From Kushneria phosphatilytica (GTDB lineage: Bacteria; Pseudomonadota; Gammaproteobacteria; Pseudomonadales; Halomonadaceae), in contig NZ_CP043420.1 of assembly GCF_008247605.1 (NCBI RefSeq), positions 372,001-436,000 on the forward strand: a stretch of 64,000 nucleotides of DNA, in the 5' to 3' direction. Made by a program: the position numbers and the translations under genes. A model generated the notes under the pieces. The model worked only from the letters and a program-made list of their open reading frames with translations. It did no database searches and had not been told where the DNA came from. Positions 15,203 to 24,384 of the stretch are shown in pieces (the stretch's first letter is position 1; every line of letters begins with the position of its first letter).

Positions 15203-17095
15203 TTACTCATGTGTACTTAGACGCATGCAGAAGCTTATAGGTGTCTGAGCTTCTCCCGTAGCTCTATTCACAAAATAAACAGTCAAGTAATTACGCCAGC
15301 GTGATTCTCCATTGTTACCAGTATCTCCGGATTCGGAACTCAGTAACCAACCATCACAAATGATCCCCCGATCCTCTACTGTAATAGTGATAATGGGATT
15401 CTGAATATCAAAAGGAGCTTCAAAAATCACCTGCCCTTCGGTTGAACGATCAATGCTATTAAAGGCTTCCTGACCGCGTTGCAAACCATCATCTCGGCAG
15501 CAAACATCCATGGGGATGGAGGTTATTGCTTGTCTGCCATTGGGTAGTGGCGACATACCAACCAACCCGGGAGCCATCTGGGAACTCTCATCCCAGTGGA
15601 GACGCAACTCCTCGTAGAGCCCTTCTCCATAGCTTTTGGTACCTTGATCATCAGTAGTGACCTGAGCATCCTTGAGAAAGCGGAAAGGATGATTGAATAC
15701 GGTGGCATCCCCTGTTTCAACGTCACTCCTGCCAGTCAATTCAATGGCGCCAGCTCCTCGCAGCTGTAATGCCGGAGCACCATGCTCATTATGGCCACTT
15801 TCCAGCCTCAGGGGTTCATAGCCTGACCAGGCATCCAGCCGCTGAGTGATACCATTGTTGTCAAGCAGAGTGCTATTACCTGTGCCACTATTAATCTGAA
15901 TTCCCCCGTAATCAAAAGATACGCCACCAAAGAGACCACTCGTTTGGCTATACCCTTCTTCTGTAAGAGGAGGTTCAAAAGGATTGGTGTAGATATTGCC
16001 AGCATGAAAGCTATTACTACCTGCCCAATTGCTTTTCGTCTGTTGACTATCACGGACGACTAAAAGCCTTGTTGGATTTCCATCGGCATCATAACCGCCA
16101 CAGTCTTCAAACCAGTTACCATAAAAGGCAATACTATACATGGTTGCCGAACTTACTAATGGGCCAGGGCCGCAATGCTCCCATATGTTGTCGGCAATAG
16201 TTGCTCCGACCAGCTCGCCTGTATAATGTAAGCAAGTGTCGCAAAATTGCATGCTGTTTTTCTGAAAGCTTACGGTAGTCGCCAGACTTGCTACACTATA
16301 AGCTACAAAATTACAATAAGTGAATGTGCATTCTGAGACCCTGGAAGCAGCGGTAAGCTGCCCAAGTGCGGCATAAAAATTATGGAAAGAGCACCGTTGA
16401 ATGCGATGTACGTAACCATTGGTCCTGAGGCAGGTTGAACCTGTTGATTCGCGTGAATCCCCAAAGAAGGAAAGATCGGTGGCTTCCATTACATGAAAGA
16501 ACATCCAGCCTGCTTCGCTAAAACCAATGGTTTGGCCGTCTGCGTTGGGTGGGTCAACAGATACATCGCTATCCGGATCATCATGAGATGGGTCGTGTTT
16601 CAGATTAGGGCCCGCAAAAATACCAACATTGTCTTCATTAACTGCGAACCAGTCAAATGCACTGCCTTTTAAAATAATCTGGACAGGATTTTCATTTCCA
16701 TTTTCATCTACTTCAGTATGTTTTACCATCGTATCAATCATGAAACGATGGTTGGGGAAATAGAGAGTTCTAAGCCCCGAGGCTAGCATGGTACGGCATA
16801 TAGGACCTGTGTCGGTCTGGCCAAATGGATCAGCTCCCCAATCCAGCACGTTGGTGCCGTCGGAATCTCCCCACTCACGCTTGAACCTTGCTCCGTTTGA
16901 AGTTACCAGGATACTTCCGCCATTATCCTCACTCTCAGTGTCTGAAGCATCATAATAATAAATTCCGCCGCCAAACCCTTGGTAAGTATGATAGTTGGTT
17001 TTTACTCTCTCGCCGTTTTCAGAAGGAGTGTAATCTCTCAGATCGTCAACGTTGACGAGTAGTGTAGGCATGGCCGCATAGATTGAATCACTCAT
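15203..17095 (-). CDS. Phage tailspike-like right-handed beta-helix protein (orphan)
   Basis: 630 residues. The N-terminus (LLVNVDDLRDYTPSENGERV, then GGGIYYYDASDTESEDNGGS and FKREWG) matches the head-binding and linker style of phage tailspikes. It is followed by VLDWGADPFGQTDT, the usual entry to a pectate-lyase-like beta-helix. The middle contains runs of short Asn/Cys-rich strands (FHNFYAALGQLTAASRVSECTF). No lyase or glycosidase active site can be assigned by eye. The DNA is visibly AT-richer than its neighbours. The RBS is AAGGAGT. No capsid, tail or integrase genes adjoin it on the right, so it looks like a horizontally acquired orphan or prophage remnant. Confidence 0.72.
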   Translation of the reverse strand: MSDSIYAAMPTLLVNVDDLRDYTPSENGERVKTNYHTYQGFGGGIYYYDASDTESEDNGGSILVTSNGARFKREWGDSDGTNVLDWGADPFGQTDTGPICRTMLASGLRTLYFPNHRFMIDTMVKHTEVDENGNENPVQIILKGSAFDWFAVNEDNVGIFAGPNLKHDPSHDDPDSDVSVDPPNADGQTIGFSEAGWMFFHVMEATDLSFFGDSRESTGSTCLRTNGYVHRIQRCSFHNFYAALGQLTAASRVSECTFTYCNFVAYSVASLATTVSFQKNSMQFCDTCLHYTGELVGATIADNIWEHCGPGPLVSSATMYSIAFYGNWFEDCGGYDADGNPTRLLVVRDSQQTKSNWAGSNSFHAGNIYTNPFEPPLTEEGYSQTSGLFGGVSFDYGGIQINSGTGNSTLLDNNGITQRLDAWSGYEPLRLESGHNEHGAPALQLRGAGAIELTGRSDVETGDATVFNHPFRFLKDAQVTTDDQGTKSYGEGLYEELRLHWDESSQMAPGLVGMSPLPNGRQAITSIPMDVCCRDDGLQRGQEAFNSIDRSTEGQVIFEAPFDIQNPIITITVEDRGIICDGWLLSSESGDTGNNGESRWRNYLTVYFVNRATGEAQTPISFCMRLSTHE

Positions 17096-17494
17096 GACAG
17101 ACTCCTTGGGTAATTAAATGCAATAAAAAAGCAATTGCATGACTTAGCTTACCAAGCTCCTGGAGTTGGGTGTATTTGTCCTGAGTGTCTTGTAATAGCT
17201 TACACTGGCCAAGTTGTTAAGGTGTAAGATCTGACATTTATTCTTTAAATGCCAAGGGCGTGCTTGCAGATAGAATATCTTGGCAACGGGATCTGCCAGT
17301 ATTCATGAGGCAGCCAGACTTATTTGGATAAGCTGCTCTCTGGTAATTTCACTTTCGATTGAGCTGGTTAAAATAAATCATTGGTATTAGGGAATAATGG
17401 CCTTTAGCCAGGTTTGGATTTTTTCTGCTGCTTTGGATAGCAAGGCCTGACGAAGAAATATCCGGTCCTGTTGCTTACCAGTCGCCATACCCCT
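17096..17494. other. AT-rich intergenic region upstream of the tailspike-like gene
   Basis: About 400 bases without a supported gene. Just upstream of the tailspike gene is a 7-bp inverted repeat, ATGCAAT (17118-17124) and ATTGCAT (17134-17140), separated by nine bases. It could be an operator for that gene. Nothing else stands out; the base composition resembles the tailspike gene rather than the backbone. Confidence 0.4.
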
Positions 17495-18020
17495 TCAGGC
17501 CGGTATGGCATCGGTCACGAAATCCATGAAGATTCTGACCCGGGCAATGCGCCTGAGGTCGGCGTGTGTCAGGAGCCATGGATCGGTACCCAGCTCCGGG
17601 AGGGGAGTACCGACGCTGCAGCGTGCTGGACCGGAATCACCGAGATAGCAAGGCAGAACACCCTGTCCGATGCCCGAACATATGGCGGCCTTCATGCCCA
17701 GCATAGTGTCGACCCGGTAGTGACAACGCGCCTCCGGATGTTGCGTTGCTATCCAGGCTTTCAGCGCCGGATAACCGAGTTGCTAGTCCGGCCCTGCCCA
17801 TGGTGGAAGTGTTGAGGATGCGTTAGTTTCCGAGACAGTGTCGCACTGTTGGTAGACCGCCTGCTCGATTCGAATGACCCTCCGACCTACCAGACTCTTG
17901 GGTGGCTGTGCTCAGGGCCGGATGGCGATGTCCGCTTCGTGGCGAGAAGACTGAAGAAACGAGTGGAAATCACTAGATCTACTGACGGGCTCTTTCACAC
18001 TGATGTGGTTGTTGGCGGGT
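17495..18020 (-). pseudogene. LysR-family regulator pseudogene (C-terminal part)
   Basis: One minus-strand frame reads as the effector domain of a LysR regulator: FHSFLQSSRHEADIAIRP, then KSLVGRRVI, AVYQQCD, LKAWIATQHPEA, AAICSGIGQGVLPCYLGD and finally LWLL-like PWLLTHADLRRIARVRIFMDF. Two in-frame stops interrupt it, one right after AIRP (about 17919) and one after PPWAGPD (about 17779). The N-terminal HTH cannot be found upstream. The gene is dead, and only the last 69 codons remain open. It lies in the scarred region between the tailspike-like gene and gltS. Confidence 0.78.
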
Positions 18021-18214
18021 GGACGGCGTTAATGGTGGTTTACGCAGGTCGCTATGAACCGGAAGCGGCGTAATGAGTCTGCCGAGTGTCGTCCTCGGCG
18101 AAGTCCGAGCAGGTCGCTTGTCAGGGAGGAAAGAGAGGGTATTGCTGTTCATGATCCTATCAGCCGGCCATCCCATCAGCGAGTAGCCGGCTGCCCGGTT
18201 CCGGGAAGACCCCA

Positions 18215-19576
18215 TTAGCGGCTTGTCCGGGCCTCGGCTGGGTCTGCCGATGGAAGCTGCAGCCATCCGGCTCGTGTCGCAATTGCGGCAATGACGGCCA
18301 CAATTCCCAGTGTAATCGCCACATAGAGCCAGGAGTAGCCCGCGATCAGCAGGATGGGGGAGAAGGTCACCAACATGATTTCGACCGGGGCCCCAAAGAT
18401 GTAGGCCAGTGCAAAATCGTCGAGGGTCCGGCTCTTCAGTCGGGGGTCGACAATCCTGAGCAGAGCGATGCCCATCGCCACGGTGCCCGTGAACCAACCC
18501 CAGCCGAACAGACCCTTTTCGAACCAGTACTCCCTGAACAGGCAGGGAGCGACGTAACGGAAGAAGCAGTAGCTGAAGATGACACCGAATATCATCAGTA
18601 CCAACAATGGCATGAAGTAGGCGGCTACTACCGAGAGGTTGATGGAGGCAATGCCGAAAGCTACCAGCACGTCAGTGGCACCACCGCCGATGCGGTTGAT
18701 GACGGGCGCGCTGACATAGTGGTGGGCACCGCCCACCCGCATCAGTGCATTGAGACCCAGCCCTACCAGAAAGGCCAGAGCAAAGGCCGGCGCCGAGAAG
18801 TCGAACAGTGTCGCGATCCACCCCTTGAGCCAGAAGCTGGCACCGGCGACTGCGATGACCAGCAGCAGGTGAAACAGCAGCGGCTCGATTGTCATCGACG
18901 AGATCGTTTCCACGCTCTCGCTCTCCCGCTTGTCGGCAGGTATCAGGCCGGTACGCATTTCAGCGGGCAGCGATCCGAACTCGCTGATGAAACTGGTTCT
19001 CCCACGCCGTGAATTGTGCCGAATGATGGCGATGCCGCCGATGATCGAGCAGAGTACCCCGACCGTCGCCGAGGTCATCGCCAGCGAAGTGGCTTCCGGC
19101 CAGCCGTGCGCTGCGAACACCTCACCGATCGCGGCGGCTGTACCATGCCCGCCGACAAAGCCCGTGGCCAACAACAAGCCAAAGCCTTCCGGCATCGACG
19201 ACCAGAAGGGGGCGAAGAAGACCAGCGCGAACAATACGCCAGCCCCATACATGCCGATCAGGGCCATGTTGCCGAAGGACCACATGCTGCCGACCCGGCC
19301 AGCAATACGCCTAAGCGGCACGCGTTGCGCGGCAAGGCCCAGCGAGCCGAAAATAAAAGCAATCAAAATGCCCGGGTAGCTGGCCATGTGGGCTGAAAAG
19401 CCCAGCCAGTTTATGCCATTCGGGCCCAGTAGCAGGCCCAGCAAACCGGCCGTAATACTGGCCGGCAGGAAAAGCTTCTGTAGCCAGAGGAGACGAGCAC
19501 GCAATGCCACGCCGGCCAGCAGCAGTATCGCCATGAGAGCGGCGTCGCTCATCAGGGTATCCAGGGAAAATGTCAT
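18215..19576 (-). CDS. GltS-type sodium/glutamate symporter family protein
   Basis: 453 residues with about eleven hydrophobic segments. Duplicated GltS (ESS family) features are visible: FGNMALIGMYGAG and GFVGGHGTAAAIGEVFAAHGW in the first half, FGWGWFTGTVAMGIALLRIVDP in the second. GltS proteins import glutamate with Na+. This member is more distant from E. coli GltS and could carry another amino or dicarboxylic acid. The gene starts 102 bases after the stop of the FAD oxidoreductase gene on the same strand, suggesting an operon in which the transporter supplies the oxidase substrate. Family assignment is good; substrate unproven. Confidence 0.82.
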   Translation of the reverse strand: MTFSLDTLMSDAALMAILLLAGVALRARLLWLQKLFLPASITAGLLGLLLGPNGINWLGFSAHMASYPGILIAFIFGSLGLAAQRVPLRRIAGRVGSMWSFGNMALIGMYGAGVLFALVFFAPFWSSMPEGFGLLLATGFVGGHGTAAAIGEVFAAHGWPEATSLAMTSATVGVLCSIIGGIAIIRHNSRRGRTSFISEFGSLPAEMRTGLIPADKRESESVETISSMTIEPLLFHLLLVIAVAGASFWLKGWIATLFDFSAPAFALAFLVGLGLNALMRVGGAHHYVSAPVINRIGGGATDVLVAFGIASINLSVVAAYFMPLLVLMIFGVIFSYCFFRYVAPCLFREYWFEKGLFGWGWFTGTVAMGIALLRIVDPRLKSRTLDDFALAYIFGAPVEIMLVTFSPILLIAGYSWLYVAITLGIVAVIAAIATRAGWLQLPSADPAEARTSR

Positions 19577-19678
19577 CTCATGCTCCTGTCTTGCCTTGTT
19601 GTTGTGGGAAGAGTCGGTATCAGCAGCGGGTAGAATTCCTGGGTGGATTGATAGGGTGGCCGAGAGCGATCAGTTCGC

Positions 19679-20995
19679 TCACACCTTTGAACCTGTCTTG
19701 CCGAAGCGACTGAAGCGGTAGGGTTCGGGATCCACAAGAGGAGTACTGCCCGTGACCAGATCCGCCATCAGCTGACCCGCGCCGGGGGCAGTGCCGAAGC
19801 CGTGACCGGAGAAACCGGTCGCCAGATAAAATCCCGGGAGGGTATTGATCGAATCGATGACGGGTACCGAGTCCGGGGTGACATCGATCAGTCCGCCCCA
19901 GCGCTGGGCGATCTCGATATTCCGGAAAAAGGGCACCGCGTCACTGATCTGGCGCATGGCCTCCTTCAGTACTCGGGAGGATGGCATGGGATCGAGCACG
20001 CGCTCCCGCTCGAAGGGCGAGATGTCGTCATTTGACCAGCGGCGGTGATGCCATGCCTCCTGCCACAGCCGTGCATCAAGGCGCAGGCGGAACTCCTCAC
20101 GGCTGGTACGCATCATGGGCAGGAAGTCGCGCAGATAGCGGAAGCTGTCGGGCACGATCGGTGCCAGCGTGCCGCCCCGGTGCGCAATGGTATAGCCGCC
20201 ATCCGCGCGCTTGCGAAACGAGAAGCCGCTGGTGCCCAGAGCCGCTTCGGGGCCGCCTGTCATGGGGGGCGTGCGCATCACCGAGCCCAGTACCTTAAGC
20301 TGCGGCAGGCGAATACCAAGATGCCGGCAGAACAGCGACGACCAGGCACCACCTGCCAGCACCACCGCTTGCGTACGCACCCGGCCGCGCTCGGTCACTA
20401 CGGCATGCACCCGCCCGGACTGAGTTTCGATGCCGCGCACGGCGCACTGTTGCAAGAGGGTCGCCCCAAGGCGCATGGCGCTGCGGGCCATGGCGGGAGC
20501 AACAACATCCGGCTCGGCCCGGCCATCATCGGGAGTGTAGAGCGCACCCACGAAGGCCCCGGGTTCGATTCCGGGCATGTAGCGGGCAAGCTCTGCGGCA
20601 TCCAGCAATCGTGAACTGACGCCGTAATGGCTGGCCCGTGCCAGCCAGTCTCGTTGTTGGGTCAGCTCAGTCTCGTCGCGACAGGCATATAGGATACCGG
20701 TGCGTTTGAAGCCGATTTCTTCCGATAGCTCTGCTGCCAGCTCGGGCCAGCGGGCCAGGCTGGCCATCGCTAAGGGGATCTCGCGCTCGTCGCGCCCCAT
20801 GGTGCGACACCATCCCCAGTTGCGGGAGGACTGCTCGCCGGCGATCACGCCTTTCTCCAGTAGGGTAGTCCGGACCCCGGCACGCGAGAGTGCCCAGGCC
20901 GTGGAGACCCCGATGATGCCGCCACCGATGACAGTGACATCGGTTTCTTCAGGCAGCTTTGGGGAAGAGTCGACCGTCTGGATATGCGGATACAT
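19679..20995 (-). CDS. FAD-dependent amine/D-amino-acid oxidoreductase (DAO family)
   Basis: 438 residues from MYPHIQTVDSS; an in-frame ATG 12 codons earlier is possible. The N-terminal Rossmann motif VTVIGGGIIGVSTAWALSRAG binds FAD and is followed by LLEKG. The C-terminal block RWGGLIDVTPDSVPVID...YLATGFSGHGFGTAPGAG is typical of the DAO family (DadA, SoxB, glycine oxidase relatives). It likely oxidises a D- or N-substituted amino acid to an imine or oxo acid. It forms a probable operon with the GltS-type transporter, and the divergent IclR gene 148 bases away is the likely regulator. Confidence 0.85.
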   Translation of the reverse strand: MYPHIQTVDSSPKLPEETDVTVIGGGIIGVSTAWALSRAGVRTTLLEKGVIAGEQSSRNWGWCRTMGRDEREIPLAMASLARWPELAAELSEEIGFKRTGILYACRDETELTQQRDWLARASHYGVSSRLLDAAELARYMPGIEPGAFVGALYTPDDGRAEPDVVAPAMARSAMRLGATLLQQCAVRGIETQSGRVHAVVTERGRVRTQAVVLAGGAWSSLFCRHLGIRLPQLKVLGSVMRTPPMTGGPEAALGTSGFSFRKRADGGYTIAHRGGTLAPIVPDSFRYLRDFLPMMRTSREEFRLRLDARLWQEAWHHRRWSNDDISPFERERVLDPMPSSRVLKEAMRQISDAVPFFRNIEIAQRWGGLIDVTPDSVPVIDSINTLPGFYLATGFSGHGFGTAPGAGQLMADLVTGSTPLVDPEPYRFSRFGKTGSKV

Positions 20996-21096
20996 GGCGA
21001 GCCTGTTGTTATTGACTGATGATCCCGACATCTATCACTGCGCGGGAAACGCGAACAATCGAAACCACCGGCGGTGCTTCCCGAGGGTAAGTTTTA

Positions 21097-21109
21097 CTCA
21101 TATAGTGAG
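21097..21109. promoter_or_regulatory. Possible IclR operator (CTCA-N5-TGAG)
   Basis: In the 148-base divergent gap between the oxidoreductase and the IclR gene lies the short inverted repeat CTCA-TATAG-TGAG. Divergent placement fits an autoregulating IclR protein. The arms are short, so chance is not excluded. Confidence 0.3.
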
Positions 21110-21143
21110 ACGACGCTCAGATGTCTACGGCCGGGAGCCCCTC

Positions 21144-21962
21144 ATGCCGCAACCTGCTCATCTGCCCCTTGAAACGGACCGCCCGGATGTCGCCGGTACC
21201 CAGACTCTGGAGAGGGCTATGCAGCTGCTGCGTGCGGTGGCCGCTCAGGGGGATCGTGGCGCCACGGTCGAGATGCTGCGCCAACACTCCAGCCTGTCAC
21301 GCGCAACGCTCTATCGGCTGCTGCTGAGCCTGCGCCGTCAGGGGCTGCTGCGGCAGCCCTATCCCCGAGGCGCCTACTTTCTGGGGTACGAATTGCTCTC
21401 GCTCGGCGCCCAGGCGGGTAATGCCAGCGGCCTTCGGGAGCTGGCACGTCCGGCACTTTTGCAACTGGCCGCCCGCTTCGGGGACAGCTTCTTTCTGCTG
21501 GTCCCGGATGGCTACTTTGCACTCTGTCTGGAAATGCAGGATGGGAATCGGCCAATACGCTGTTTTTCCCAGGCAGTCGGCGGCCGCATACTGATGGGAG
21601 TCGGGCAGGCCAGCATTGCACTGCTGGCCGGTATGCCTACTCAGCAGCGCCAGATGATTCTTGCGCACAACACGCCACGGTTGACGCGCGAGTATCAGCT
21701 CGACATGCGTCGCGTACGCCGGCAGGTCTCCCGGGCAAAGCAGCGGGGCCACGCCTACAGCGCCGGTGGGATCGGTCTGGACGGTTATACCGGGGTAGCG
21801 GTACCCGTACGAACTGCGCAAGGGAGTGTGGCAGGTGCCCTCAGCTGTGCTATTGAAATCTCCAACATGACTCGCTCCCACCGGCATGCGCTGGTGACAG
21901 CTCTGAAGCATCATGCCGCAGAAGTCGGCGAGCGAACGGGTCAGTTGTTGCGATTGGCATAA
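21144..21962 (+). CDS. IclR-family transcriptional regulator
   Basis: 272 residues. The start at 21144 follows GGGAGC, and the open frame upstream is non-coding in style. The N-terminal winged helix (TLERAMQLLRAVAAQG, then SLSRATLYRLLLSLRRQGLL) and the C-terminal effector domain (LRELARPALLQLAARFGDSFFLLV, then GHAYSAGGIGLDGYTGVAVPV) are typical IclR. It is read away from the oxidoreductase-GltS pair and probably controls that pair in response to the substrate or its oxidation product. Confidence 0.9.
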   Translation: MPQPAHLPLETDRPDVAGTQTLERAMQLLRAVAAQGDRGATVEMLRQHSSLSRATLYRLLLSLRRQGLLRQPYPRGAYFLGYELLSLGAQAGNASGLRELARPALLQLAARFGDSFFLLVPDGYFALCLEMQDGNRPIRCFSQAVGGRILMGVGQASIALLAGMPTQQRQMILAHNTPRLTREYQLDMRRVRRQVSRAKQRGHAYSAGGIGLDGYTGVAVPVRTAQGSVAGALSCAIEISNMTRSHRHALVTALKHHAAEVGERTGQLLRLA

Positions 21963-22113
21963 TCCACCGGCTGCAGAAAGATTCCATCAACCGGCTCGAT
22001 AATGATCTTCACGTCGTTCGATTCGTGCTTCTGCCGTCCCGGGCCGACACTGCATTCATCAGGAAGATGCAGTGCCCTTCGGCACGCCTTTGAGGATGAA
22101 CAGGAGTACGATC

Positions 22114-22518
22114 ATGAAAACCCGCAACCGTCTGAATACCCTGGCCGCCATTACTTTTGCTGCCCTGTTGCCAACTGCAGCACTGGCCAACCCCGTTGAT
22201 ATCAGCTCGGGCGAAAGCGCTGCTGTCGCCGAGCATGCTGCAGGACTCTCCCAGCCTCTCAATCGCCATGATGTGGCACTCGGTGGCCCGACCGTTCAGG
22301 TACCGCAGCTGGCCGCCGATCAGCAGGGTGAGAGTGCTGCCCTGAGCGCGCTCCAGCAGCGCAATGACCAGCCGCTCAACCTCGGTCATGGCCGCATACT
22401 GACCACTCGTTTCAGTCCTGCTGTCAATCCCGATCTGGTGGGTGGCGTGAGTGCGGCCATGGCCCAGACCGCTCCCTATCAGGCTGCTGCCCCTGTGCAG
22501 AATGTAGCCATCGACTGA
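22114..22518 (+). CDS. Secreted hypothetical protein
   Basis: 134 residues with a clear signal peptide (MKTRNRLNTLAAITFAALLPTAALA, cleavage after ALA). The mature part is Ala/Gln-rich and lacks cysteines or a recognised domain. The start at 22114 is preceded by CAGGAGTACGATC; the earlier in-frame ATG would put charged residues ahead of the signal. A strong hairpin follows the stop, so the gene looks monocistronic. It is probably a small periplasmic protein of unknown role. Confidence 0.7.
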   Translation: MKTRNRLNTLAAITFAALLPTAALANPVDISSGESAAVAEHAAGLSQPLNRHDVALGGPTVQVPQLAADQQGESAALSALQQRNDQPLNLGHGRILTTRFSPAVNPDLVGGVSAAMAQTAPYQAAAPVQNVAID

Positions 22519-22534
22519 GTGAGCATGAAACAGG

Positions 22535-22581
22535 CACCCCGAGCGCTTCGAGTCCCCCTCGAAGGCCGGGGTGAGGCTTTT
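22535..22581 (+). terminator. Terminator after the secreted protein gene
   Basis: A long two-part stem, CACCCCG...CGGGGTG enclosing CTTCGAG-TCCCC-CTCGAAG, is followed by AGGCTTTT. It lies 17 bases past the stop codon and is the likely end of the 22114-22518 transcript. Confidence 0.65.
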
Positions 22582-22754
22582 GGCCCATACGCACTGATGC
22601 GTGGTGTTTTTCAGACCCGTTTGATCCAGGGGGAGACAGCCTGAACCGGCCTGCGGATAACAAATGTTAACTCGAAGATGCTGTCAGGTTCCCCAGACCC
22701 GCTACACTTTCATCGATTCCATATCATGTGAGGTCTGCAAAAACAGGAGGAGAT

Positions 22755-22961
22755 ATGTACAGCAATATGCCACGCGATCTGGACCAGTGCCCGAGTTGCG
22801 GTGGTACCGAGGTCAGGATCAGGAGAAGCATGGCGCCGGATTCGATAGTGAACTGTGCTCACTGCGAGTCAGCTTTATGCAAGCTCTATGAACTCCAGAC
22901 ATCGATTGCTGAGACAGCTCACCTGAAGATGGCCGAGGCGATGAGCATGCCGAAGTCATGA
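22755..22961 (+). CDS. Small zinc-ribbon protein
   Basis: 68 residues. Two CxxC pairs (CPSC at 12-15 and CAHC at 34-37) form a likely zinc ribbon, followed by a helical tail (LQTSIAETAHLKMAEAMS). The start at 22755 is set by a strong GGAGGAG five bases upstream; earlier in-frame ATGs lack one. A perfect intrinsic terminator follows. Zinc ribbons of this size often act as transcriptional or RNA-binding adaptors, but no function is assigned. Confidence 0.72.
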   Translation: MYSNMPRDLDQCPSCGGTEVRIRRSMAPDSIVNCAHCESALCKLYELQTSIAETAHLKMAEAMSMPKS

Positions 22962-22985
22962 GCCGGCTCCATGCTGATGGATGAG

Positions 22986-23015
22986 GGGCCGCCCGATTCG
23001 GGCGGCCCTTTTTTT
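22986..23015 (+). terminator. Intrinsic terminator after zinc-ribbon gene
   Basis: GGGCCGCCCGA and TCGGGCGGCCC flank a very short loop, and seven or more Ts follow. It ends the small zinc-ribbon gene and insulates the TRAP operon downstream. Confidence 0.9.
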
Positions 23016-23221
23016 ATTCAACGCCAACCTGAATCAGTCTCTTTCGATATACCTTTCCCATGCAGATCTCTTCCTGCGATAGGAAGACGGTAGTGCTGGT
23101 GCGTGGTGCCTGCGCTTGCCAGTATCCGCTGGTCATCCTGTTTTCAGGTCTCCGGAGGCTCTGATTTTCAGGAATACTTTTCTGATTTAGACAAAAGTCA
23201 GGCTATACGTCGCTTCCTTGA

Positions 23222-23231
23222 ATACTAGTAT
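23222..23231. promoter_or_regulatory. Palindromic operator candidate upstream of the TRAP operon
   Basis: The perfect 10-bp palindrome ATACTAGTAT lies within a longer dyad (TGA-ATACTAGTAT-A-TCA), 76 bases before the dctP start. The size and symmetry suit the GntR/FCD regulator encoded at the end of the cluster. No second copy was noticed upstream of the regulator gene itself. Confidence 0.45.
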
Positions 23232-23306
23232 ATCAGTTCCGGGTGCCTGCCCATTGCCAGGTTGATCAAAGTGGGTGCCTGACTCAATCACAAGGGAGTG
23301 CAAACA

Positions 23307-24317
23307 ATGAAATCATTTCTCTCCAAAGGGGCAGGTCGCCTGCTGGCAGGCTCCATCTGTATGGGGGCCGTGCTGATAACCGGTCAGGCTTATGCTCAGA
23401 GTTCTGCCACCATCAAGGTCGCCAGCTACTTTGCTGAAGAGCATCCTCAGAACGTGGCTATCCGGGAAAAGTTCAAGCCTTATGTCGAGAGTCATTCCGA
23501 CATGAAGGTGAAGATCTATCCCAACAGCTCGCTTGGAGATGAGCGGCAATATACCAATGGTGTGCGCACCGGCAGTATCGAAATGGCGATCTCCGGGATG
23601 GGGTTGCAGACAGCCGATCCCCGGATCGGTTTTCCGGAATGGCCCTTTCTTTTCGAAAACTATGATCAGGCCCAGTCCATGCTCAATGGACCGGTGGGAG
23701 AGAAGATCGATCCGGCCTTTCGCAAGCTGGGGGTTGAGCCACTGGCATGGACAGCCAATGGATTCCGGGTGTTCTCCAGTAATCGCAGGATCGCCAGCAT
23801 GGAGGACTTTCAGGGATTCAAGCTCAGGATGCCCAACCTGAAACTGTATGTGCGTGTCGGGCAGGCCCTGGGGGCCAATGTGCAGACCATGGGGATGTCT
23901 GAAGTGTATCCGGCACTGGAGCAGGGCGTGGTCGATGGTCAGGACAATCCGCTGGCCACCCTTTACCGCTCCGGCTGGTATGAAGTGCAGAGCAATGTGC
24001 TGGAAAGCCGGCACATGTTCAGCCCCAATGTCTATCTGATGAACAAGCGATTTTACGACAATCTGAGTGAACAGGATCAAAAGGTCATTCAGGAAGCATC
24101 GCATCAGGCCATGGAAATGGAGTGGCAGTTGATGCGTGATTCTGCAGAAGATATCAAGCAGAAACTCAAGGCAGCGGGACTGGAAGTGACCGAGCCCGGC
24201 CAGCAGTTTCATGATCAGATGGTGAGTGCCATGCAGCCCATCTATGACGATTTCGAACAACAGTACGATTGGGCCAATGAGTGGCTTGAAATGGTACGGA
24301 ATCAAACGGAAAGCTGA
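23307..24317 (+). CDS. TRAP transporter solute-binding protein (DctP family)
   Basis: 336 residues: signal peptide (cleavage after QAYA), then a DctP fold with IKVASYFAEEHPQ, GSIEMAISGMG, GFRVFSSNRRIASMEDFQGFKLRMPN and the VVDGQDNPL hinge. The Arg in KLRMP usually contacts the substrate carboxylate, so an organic acid is the expected ligand. The start at 23307 is preceded by AAGGGAGTG. It is the first gene of the TRAP/alpha-hydroxy-acid dehydrogenase cluster. The dehydrogenase downstream suggests a 2-hydroxy acid as substrate. Confidence 0.93.
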   Translation: MKSFLSKGAGRLLAGSICMGAVLITGQAYAQSSATIKVASYFAEEHPQNVAIREKFKPYVESHSDMKVKIYPNSSLGDERQYTNGVRTGSIEMAISGMGLQTADPRIGFPEWPFLFENYDQAQSMLNGPVGEKIDPAFRKLGVEPLAWTANGFRVFSSNRRIASMEDFQGFKLRMPNLKLYVRVGQALGANVQTMGMSEVYPALEQGVVDGQDNPLATLYRSGWYEVQSNVLESRHMFSPNVYLMNKRFYDNLSEQDQKVIQEASHQAMEMEWQLMRDSAEDIKQKLKAAGLEVTEPGQQFHDQMVSAMQPIYDDFEQQYDWANEWLEMVRNQTES

Positions 24318-24329
24318 AGGGTAAGGATC

Positions 24330-24355
24330 GCCATGCGGCCCTGATTCCGCATGGC
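24330..24355 (+). promoter_or_regulatory. mRNA hairpin between dctP and dctQ
   Basis: A perfect 9-bp stem (GCCATGCGG and CCGCATGGC) with an 8-base loop lies just after the binding-protein stop and has no T tract. It probably stabilises or partly terminates the message so that binding protein is made in excess over the permeases. Confidence 0.55.
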
Positions 24356-24384
24356 TTCATGCTCGGATTGTCATGGAGTTGACC

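Noticed and set aside
15028..15210. 60-codon frame following the tailspike-like gene (ATG overlaps its end)
   Set aside because: It runs through the terminator hairpin at 15161-15181 and has no recognisable features.
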